Assembly: GCA_031260615.1 (NCBI GenBank)
Contig: JAISLG010000094.1
Span: 1-7,580, forward strand
Origin: Oscillospiraceae bacterium
GTDB taxonomy: Bacteria; Bacillota; Clostridia; Oscillospirales; Ruminococcaceae
Direction of reading: 5' to 3'
DNA length: 7,580 bases
Positions 3,588 through 7,580 of this stretch are shown here, one piece after another. Position 1 is the first letter of the stretch, and each line of letters starts with the position of its first letter. A model generated the notes under the pieces. That model ran no database searches, was not told where the DNA came from, and worked only from the letters and a program-made list of their open reading frames with translations. The position numbers were made by a program, and so were the translations under genes.

Positions 3588-4898
3588 GTGCGCGTTTTCG
3601 GCTGTCAGCAGAATTTTTCCGACGGGGAAAAATTGCGCGGCGTGCTTGCCACTTGCGGGTTTGCCGCCGCCCCCGATATTGACCGCGCCGATGTCATAAT
3701 ATTCGATACCTGTGCGGTTCGCGAACACGCCGAGGAACGCGTATTCGGAAATGTCGGCGCGCTCAAATCCGTTAAGCAAGACCGCCGCGAAACTGTTATC
3801 GCGGTGGTTGGTTGTATGACTGCCCAGCCTACCGTTGCGCGGAAAATGCGCGATAGTTACCCGTTTGTTGATATTATTTGCGGCACGAATGCGCTCACCG
3901 AACTCCCCCGTATGCTGTGTGAGGTTTTTCTTAGTAATTCGACAGTTACTGAGGTCGGCGGTGAAACTTTCCCACTCGACGATTCCTTTGAACAACTGCA
4001 TACCGTTCGCGACAACTCTTTCAAGGCAAGTGTCCCCATTATGTACGGTTGCGACAATTTTTGCTCGTATTGCGTTGTCCCCTACGTTCGCGGTCGGGAA
4101 CGCTCCCGCGCACCTGAAAAAATAATCGCCGAGGTTCGCGCTCTTGTCGCGGACGGGGTGAAATATGTACTGCTACTCGGGCAAAATGTCAATTCGTATA
4201 ACGCCGACAAATACGATTTTGCGCGGTTGTTATCGGAACTTGATGAGATAGACGGCGACTTTTGGCTCGACTTTATGACGTCACACCCAAAAGATTGCTC
4301 GGAAGGACTAATCGACATAATTGCACAATCTCGACATATCGTACATCGCTTGCACCTGCCTGCACAGTCTGGGAATGACCGCGTACTGCGTGATATGAAC
4401 CGACATTACTCGCGCGCGCGGTATTTGCAACTCGCCCGATACGCAAGGGAAAAAATGCCGCTTATGTCGCTGACAACTGATATATTGGTCGGGTTTCCGA
4501 CTGAAACGGATAGTGACTTCGAGGATACGCTTTCGCTGATAACGGACGCGCAAATCGATGCGAGTTACACTTTCCTGTATAGCCCTCGGACGGGTACGAA
4601 AGCCGCTACATTACCCGACCCGTCAACAAAAGTCGAAAAACAAGCGCGTTTCGACAAATTACTTGCCGCCCAACGCGCGGTGTCGGAACAATTATACGCG
4701 CGGTACTTCGGGGTAACTATGCGTGTGCTGTGCGATTCCCTCGGGCGTGTCAATACGGGGGTGGACGGATGGTATTCGGGCAAGTCGCGTGAGGGTATTA
4801 TTGTGGATTTTATGTCGAATGTCGACATAAAAGGACAATTTGTTAATGTGGTTATAACAGACACCAAGCACTGGGCTGTGGTCGGGAAATTGATTTAG
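3588..4898 (+). CDS. miaB: tRNA-2-methylthio-N6-dimethylallyladenosine synthase (MiaB)
   Basis: A radical-SAM methylthiotransferase that converts i6A37 to ms2i6A37 in tRNAs reading U-starting codons. From the GTG at 3588 it has 436 residues. The N-terminal domain supplies three cysteines for the auxiliary cluster: C6 (FGCQQN), C42 (DTCAVREHAEERVFGNVG) and C76 (VVGCM). The radical-SAM motif C155-x3-C159-x2-C162 (YGCDNFCSYC) is followed by VPYVRGRERSR. A TRAM RNA-binding domain with GQFVNVVIT closes the protein. VREHAEERVFGN favours MiaB over MtaB or RimO. The start is uncertain. The GTG lacks a ribosome-binding site and falls inside the first beta strand, while homologous-looking sequence continues upstream to an ATA at 3525, which would give 457 residues. 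I give the GTG because it is the only canonical start. It is probably the first gene of the group continuing to punA. Confidence 0.93.
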   Translation: MRVFGCQQNFSDGEKLRGVLATCGFAAAPDIDRADVIIFDTCAVREHAEERVFGNVGALKSVKQDRRETVIAVVGCMTAQPTVARKMRDSYPFVDIICGTNALTELPRMLCEVFLSNSTVTEVGGETFPLDDSFEQLHTVRDNSFKASVPIMYGCDNFCSYCVVPYVRGRERSRAPEKIIAEVRALVADGVKYVLLLGQNVNSYNADKYDFARLLSELDEIDGDFWLDFMTSHPKDCSEGLIDIIAQSRHIVHRLHLPAQSGNDRVLRDMNRHYSRARYLQLARYAREKMPLMSLTTDILVGFPTETDSDFEDTLSLITDAQIDASYTFLYSPRTGTKAATLPDPSTKVEKQARFDKLLAAQRAVSEQLYARYFGVTMRVLCDSLGRVNTGVDGWYSGKSREGIIVDFMSNVDIKGQFVNVVITDTKHWAVVGKLI

Positions 4899-4927
4899 CA
4901 ATGGATTTCGACAAATAAATGCAATAA

Positions 4928-4949
4928 GAGGGCTGAAAGGAGGGCTGAA
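4928..4949 (+). promoter_or_regulatory. duplicated Shine-Dalgarno before the DtxR-family gene
   Basis: GAGGGCTGAA occurs twice with a 12-bp period (4928-4937 and 4940-4949). The second copy extends to AAAGGAGGG, an excellent ribosome-binding site about 8 nt before the ATG at 4952. The first is a spare Shine-Dalgarno-like site without a usable start at proper distance. It looks like a small tandem duplication. Confidence 0.6.
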
Positions 4950-4951
4950 TT

Positions 4952-5359
4952 ATGACACATATCCAAGACATTCATCAGTCCGGCGAGGACTACCTCGAAT
5001 GTATTTTATTGCTTGACAATCGGACGGGATTCGTGAGAGCAGTGGATATTGCCGCCGAACTCGGATACTCGAAACCGAGCGTGAGCAATGCTTTGCGGAT
5101 TTTGCGCGACCGTGGATACGCCGACGTCACAGACGGGCGTGTAACATTGACCGAACTCGGGACGGAAACCGCTAAGCAAGTTTACGAGCGGCACAGCGTT
5201 TTAAGACGATTGTTTGCGGATATTTTGGGGGTGTCGAAGGACGTCGCCGAGCGCGATGCTTGCGCCGTGGAACACGTCATCTCTGAGGAAAGTTTCACAA
5301 AATTAAAACTGTTTTTGGCTATGTATAACCCCGATAACTCCGCGAATTACTGGTCTTAA
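4952..5359 (+). CDS. DtxR/MntR-family metal-dependent transcriptional regulator
   Basis: A dimeric, metal-activated DNA-binding repressor of the DtxR family, which controls iron or manganese uptake genes. It has 135 residues. The N-terminal winged helix begins with SGEDYLECILLL and includes the recognition region DIAAELGYSKPSVSNALRIL (32-51), then the wing around GRVTLTELG (62-70). The dimerisation and metal domain holds H81 (ERHSVLRRLF) and ACAVEH (103-108). Putative ligands are E16, H81, C104, E107 and H108. The cysteine at 104 matches DtxR-type rather than MntR-type proteins, which carry Glu there. There is no C-terminal SH3-like domain, so it belongs to the short form. The ATG follows AAAGGAGGG. 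No transporter is adjacent, so its metal and targets cannot be read from context. It lies 53 bp after miaB and 42 bp before the next gene. Confidence 0.92.
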   Translation: MTHIQDIHQSGEDYLECILLLDNRTGFVRAVDIAAELGYSKPSVSNALRILRDRGYADVTDGRVTLTELGTETAKQVYERHSVLRRLFADILGVSKDVAERDACAVEHVISEESFTKLKLFLAMYNPDNSANYWS

Positions 5360-5401
5360 TCGACACAATTCTACAAAAACGGACAAACTCCCATACAATC
5401 T

Positions 5402-5902
5402 ATGACATTATACCTATATAATATAAACCGCCCACTTACGGACACCGAACGGGCAATATTGCCTGCGGAACGTGTCGAAAAAGCGGAGCGTATGTCTTTC
5501 GACAATGACAAGGCGTTGTCACTTGCCGTCGGGTTTTTGCTTGCGAAGTTCGGGGGGCGGGGCGTTTTCCATAGTATTGCGCATACACGCGAATACGCGG
5601 TGCTCGCTGTGTCGGATTGCCCGATAGGTATCGACATAGAGCATAGTGAACGGAACTTTCGATTGAAAACTATGGCGCGGTGTTTCACCGATGAGGAAAT
5701 CGCTTGGTGTAATGCCGCTTCGTCCAATAGGTTACGCATAAAACGGTGTATTGAAATATGGACGCGGTTGGAGGCGAGGTTCAAACTGTGTTCCGCGAAT
5801 GAATTGCCGTGTGACACGGACGTTGCGTATAATACGTTTGAATATGACGGATATTTGATAACAACGGCGACACAACTTGATGCTTTATCGACAAAAATAT
5901 AA
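5402..5902 (+). CDS. Sfp-type 4'-phosphopantetheinyl transferase
   Basis: Transfers 4'-phosphopantetheine from CoA to a serine of acyl- or peptidyl-carrier proteins. Its 166 residues make it short for the Sfp family (about 220-230), but the catalytic elements are present. HSIAH (57-61) is followed by GIDIEH with D78 and E80 (magnesium ligands), then FTDEE (95-99), and IWTRLEARFK with E124 and K128 at the spacing seen in Sfp (E151 and K155 there). The usual WSxKEA reads WTRLEA, so the first lysine is missing. The N-terminal R-x-x-KA-x-R motif of the family is also visible (24-30). The ATG at 5402 has no recognisable Shine-Dalgarno; coupling to the gene before, or a weak promoter with TACAAT (5394-5399), may explain expression. 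No synthase is nearby, so the carrier may be fatty-acid ACP or a distant cluster. Confidence 0.88.
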   Translation: MTLYLYNINRPLTDTERAILPAERVEKAERMSFDNDKALSLAVGFLLAKFGGRGVFHSIAHTREYAVLAVSDCPIGIDIEHSERNFRLKTMARCFTDEEIAWCNAASSNRLRIKRCIEIWTRLEARFKLCSANELPCDTDVAYNTFEYDGYLITTATQLDALSTKI

Positions 5903-5915
5903 CTCAGGAGTTTCT

Positions 5916-6755
5916 ATGACCGTATCAGAAAAATTGCAACTCGCATACAACAGTTTCCGCACGGTAACAAAGGGCAAACTTGACAATTTTACGCCGCGTG
6001 TCGGGATTGTACTCGGCTCGGGGCTTGGTGCGCTTGCGGACGAATGTGACACCGTTGCAACCGTGAATTATAACGAAATTGACGGGTTTCCCGTGTCGAC
6101 CGCTCCCGGGCATAAGGGGCGGTTCGTGTTCGCGAATATCGGCGATACGCCCGTTGTTTTTATGCAGGGGCGTGTGCATTATTACGAGGGTTATCCGATA
6201 ACGGACGTTGTTTTGCCCATTCGCCTTATAAAACTTATGGGCGCGGAATACCTGCTCCTCACTAACGCGAGTGGCTCGGTGAATCCCGATTACAAAGCGG
6301 GCGATTTTATGATAATCTCCGACCATATTATGAATTTTGTGCCGTCGCCGCTCGTCGGGGCGAATATCGACAATATCGGTGTGCGTTTCCCCGATATGTC
6401 GGAGATTTACCGCGCCGAACTACGCGCGAATATCCGCGCCGCCGCCGCAAAAATCGGCGTTACACCGCGTGAGGGTGTGTATATTCAACTTACCGGACCG
6501 AATTACGAAACACCAGCAGAAGTCAGAATGTGTCGAATTTTAGGGGCAGATGCAGTCGGTATGTCAACCGCTGCGGAGGCTGTCGCGGCGAACCACGTGG
6601 GACTCAAAGTCGCAGGAATATCGTGCGTTTGTAACCTCGGCTCGGGACTTTCCCCCACTCCGCTGTCGGGTGAGGAAGTCATTGCCGCCGGCGAGAAAGC
6701 CGCACCACTCTTTAAGGCGTTAGTGCGCGAAAGCATACAACTGTTTGGGAAATAA
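5916..6755 (+). CDS. punA: purine-nucleoside phosphorylase (trimeric, PNP-II family)
   Basis: Cleaves guanosine, inosine and deoxy forms with phosphate to the free base and (deoxy)ribose-1-phosphate, a cytoplasmic purine salvage step. The 279 residues match the trimeric PNP-II family. Visible site residues are S35 in VLGSGLG and H67 in APGHKGRF. R86-x-H88 lies in GRVHYYEGYP, and N117-A118 in LLTNASGSVN. E198 lies in GPNYETPAEVR, M216-S217 in GADAVGMSTAAE, and N240 in SCVCNLGSG. The glutamate and asparagine pattern indicates preference for 6-oxopurines. I chose the ATG at 5916, 5 nt after CAGGAG, over the in-frame ATG at 5877, which overlaps the preceding gene and lacks a site. It starts 13 bp after the transferase gene and ends the probable operon. 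No terminator separates it from the tRNA promoter that follows. Confidence 0.96.
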   Translation: MTVSEKLQLAYNSFRTVTKGKLDNFTPRVGIVLGSGLGALADECDTVATVNYNEIDGFPVSTAPGHKGRFVFANIGDTPVVFMQGRVHYYEGYPITDVVLPIRLIKLMGAEYLLLTNASGSVNPDYKAGDFMIISDHIMNFVPSPLVGANIDNIGVRFPDMSEIYRAELRANIRAAAAKIGVTPREGVYIQLTGPNYETPAEVRMCRILGADAVGMSTAAEAVAANHVGLKVAGISCVCNLGSGLSPTPLSGEEVIAAGEKAAPLFKALVRESIQLFGK

Positions 6756-6764
6756 AAAAAACAC

Positions 6765-6793
6765 TTGACAACCGCCTTTCTGCAAAGTATAAT
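6765..6793 (+). promoter_or_regulatory. consensus promoter of tRNA-Leu (GAG)
   Basis: TTGACA (6765-6770), a 17-bp spacer and TATAAT (6788-6793) are a perfect sigma-70-type promoter. Transcription would begin near 6800, about 9 nt before the tRNA. It begins only 9 bp after the punA stop. Confidence 0.92.
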
Positions 6794-6808
6794 ATTCTTC
6801 GTTGCTTA

Positions 6809-6894
6809 GCGAAGGTGGCGGAATGGCAGACGCGCTACTTTGAGGGGGTAGTGAGATTTTTCTTGTACGGGTTCAAGTCCCGTCCTTCGCACCA
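6809..6894 (+). tRNA. tRNA-Leu (anticodon GAG)
   Basis: A complete class II tRNA of 86 nt with encoded CCA. Acceptor GCGAAGG pairs with CCTTCGC (6884-6890), followed by A and CCA. The anticodon stem CTACT/GGTAG encloses TTGAGGG, giving anticodon GAG, which reads CUC and CUU. A long variable arm follows, then T-arm ACGGG/CCCGT around TTCAAGT. The D-loop has AATGG where the CAG isoacceptor at the left edge has AACTGG, so it is one base shorter. Confidence 0.96.
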
Positions 6895-6899
6895 AAATT

Positions 6900-6930
6900 A
6901 ACCTGTACTGTTGTGCAGGTTTTTTTCTTT
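6900..6930 (+). terminator. intrinsic terminator of tRNA-Leu (GAG)
   Basis: AACCTGTAC (6900-6908), loop TGTT, GTGCAGGTT (6913-6921) form a 9-bp stem with one G-T pair, followed by a T-rich run to 6930. It begins 6 nt after the CCA end of the tRNA. Confidence 0.92.
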
Positions 6931-7020
6931 ATAGGAATTATGACGGAGCGAAATAAATCGACTGTTGTCGGGAAATACGCTTGGCATTAGTGTTCTATAC
7001 ATAAAACTACTTATCGGGAT

Positions 7021-7038
7021 AAACGCGTTGCGTTTTTT
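7021..7038 (+). terminator. small terminator-like hairpin before the glycosyltransferase gene
   Basis: AAACGC (7021-7026), loop GTT, GCGTTT (7030-7035), then three more Ts. The stem is only 6 bp, so termination would be weak. If active it would shield the next gene from read-through. It overlaps the proposed -35 region at 7028, so one or both assignments may be wrong. Confidence 0.3.
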
Positions 7039-7057
7039 AGTTGAATTGCGGTATAAT
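7028..7057 (+). promoter_or_regulatory. possible leaderless promoter of the glycosyltransferase gene
   Basis: TATAAT (7052-7057) is a perfect -10, with TTGCGT (7028-7033) 18 bp upstream as a weak -35. A start seven bases after the -10 falls at 7064, the A of the ATG. No Shine-Dalgarno precedes that ATG, which fits a transcript with little or no 5' leader. Confidence 0.5.
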
Positions 7058-7063
7058 AACCAA

Positions 7064-7580
7064 ATGAACAACTTCACTTTCAGCCAACCCCTACTAATAC
7101 CTGAACCAGCCGCCGACTATGCAATGTACTTTCGCGGCGGCGTACTCAAAGATAATGGTATCTTCGTCCAAGCAGGCGATACCCTATCCTCCGAAACGTA
7201 CTTCAATATGTTCTCGAAAAAGTACGCAAAGTACACAACCCTGTCTGATATACAGGTGCGGCTTACCGTAAAAGGTCAGTTTGAGTACGCGTTTCACGAG
7301 GATTACTTCACCCTCACCGCCGTAACCGATTGCGTACTGCGCGGCGGCGAGTATTACTCCGACGCGCCGTGTGCCAATGATGTCCGCCTCTACGTCGGTA
7401 TCTGTACTTTCCGCCGTGAGGAATTCATCGCCGAAAAAATAAAAATGTTCGAGCGGTTCTCGTGGGATAAACTCTCCCCGACAGTCGGCCGCGTTAAAGT
7501 ATTCATCGCCGATAACGGCGGCACTATCCCCCAGACCGTCAATGAGAATATATCCGTTATCTACGGGCCGAATGACGGCG
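7064..7580 (+). CDS. GlfT2-like family 2 glycosyltransferase, N-terminal part, cut by window edge
   Basis: An open frame of 172 codons with no stop before the right edge. The first 110 residues resemble the beta-rich N-terminal domain of GlfT2-type galactofuranosyltransferases: AMYFRGG, then SSETYFNMFSKKY (42-54) with the typical TYFN, then alternating beta strands (IQVRLTVKGQFEY). From residue 110 the GT-A fold starts with VGICTFRRE, followed by VFIADNGGT (147-154) where the family has its nucleotide-binding D-N-G, and VIYGPNDG, matching the onset of the NPN-GG segment. GlfT2-type enzymes are cytoplasmic or membrane-associated and build galactofuranose polymers from UDP-galactofuranose, so a cell-surface polysaccharide role is likely. 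The metal-binding DxD and the C-terminal part are outside the window, and donor and acceptor are unknown. There is no Shine-Dalgarno; a -10 box lies 7 nt upstream. Confidence 0.82.
   Translation, partial: MNNFTFSQPLLIPEPAADYAMYFRGGVLKDNGIFVQAGDTLSSETYFNMFSKKYAKYTTLSDIQVRLTVKGQFEYAFHEDYFTLTAVTDCVLRGGEYYSDAPCANDVRLYVGICTFRREEFIAEKIKMFERFSWDKLSPTVGRVKVFIADNGGTIPQTVNENISVIYGPNDG

Noticed and set aside
3441..4001. Minus-strand open frame of 186 codons opposite the miaB N terminus
   Set aside because: miaB is unambiguous on the other strand, and the antisense product has no recognisable pattern.
4821..4840. Palindrome ATGTCGACAT as a regulator-binding site
   Set aside because: It lies inside the TRAM-domain coding sequence of miaB and a single 10-bp palindrome is expected by chance.
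2806..4898. Ribosomally made peptide (RiPP) cluster: small tandem precursors next to a radical-SAM enzyme
   Set aside because: The radical-SAM protein is a complete MiaB with three N-terminal cysteines and a TRAM domain, not a peptide maturase. The small proteins lack a leader/core layout with variable Cys/Ser/Thr-rich ends, and no exporter or peptidase is present.
1..6894. Genomic island bounded by two tRNA-Leu genes acting as attachment sites
   Set aside because: The two tRNAs are different isoacceptors on opposite strands and share only the similarity expected of leucine tRNAs. No integrase or direct repeat was seen and the content is mostly core genes.
6940..6990. 16-codon open frame (ATG at 6940, stop at 6990) between the tRNA terminator and the glycosyltransferase
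   Set aside because: The only ribosome-binding hint is a weak AGGA close to the ATG. There is no promoter after the tRNA terminator and no homology I can recognise; it is too short to support.

Overview
The window reads as an ordinary chromosomal stretch of an anaerobic Firmicute, most likely an uncultured member of the Clostridia (Oscillospirales-like). This rests on a ribosomal L10 leader with an intrinsic terminator, strong Shine-Dalgarno sites, consensus TTGACA/TATAAT promoters, a Clostridia-type SecG, a MiaB whose first cysteine motif is GCQQN, and the standard genetic code (rplJ ends in TGA). I cannot name a genus from sequence alone. Every protein gene I support lies on the + strand. 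The one minus-strand gene is a tRNA-Leu (anticodon CAG) whose 5' half lies at the left edge.

Layout. (1) Positions 1-300 hold the tRNA-Leu, divergent promoters for it and for rplJ, and an L10 autoregulatory leader ending in a terminator. (2) Positions 308-1753 hold rplJ-rplL-secG: the ribosomal stalk base, the stalk protein and a translocon subunit with an unusual Thr-rich exported tail. The usual neighbours rplK-rplA and rpoB-rpoC are absent. (3) Positions 1785-1980 hold a perfect hairpin and a new promoter. (4) Positions 1981-3509 hold a lone type IV pilin-like protein followed by three tandem paralogous small genes of unknown function, with a truncated fourth copy between the first and second. 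This cluster is the least explained part of the window. (5) Positions 3525/3588-6755 hold miaB (tRNA methylthiotransferase), a DtxR-type metalloregulator, a small Sfp-type phosphopantetheinyl transferase and purine nucleoside phosphorylase, closely spaced and probably co-transcribed. miaB lacks a convincing canonical start and shares a reading frame with the small gene before it, separated by one stop codon. (6) Positions 6765-6930 hold a complete tRNA-Leu (GAG) unit with promoter and terminator. (7) From 7064 to the right edge lies the 5' part of a GlfT2-like family 2 glycosyltransferase gene, possibly read from a leaderless transcript.

Most of the window is translation and housekeeping: two leucine tRNAs, the ribosomal stalk, tRNA modification, protein export, purine salvage and carrier-protein activation. 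The pilin, small-protein and galactofuranosyltransferase-like genes suggest cell-surface functions, but nothing in the sequence ties the small proteins to the pilin beyond position and strand.
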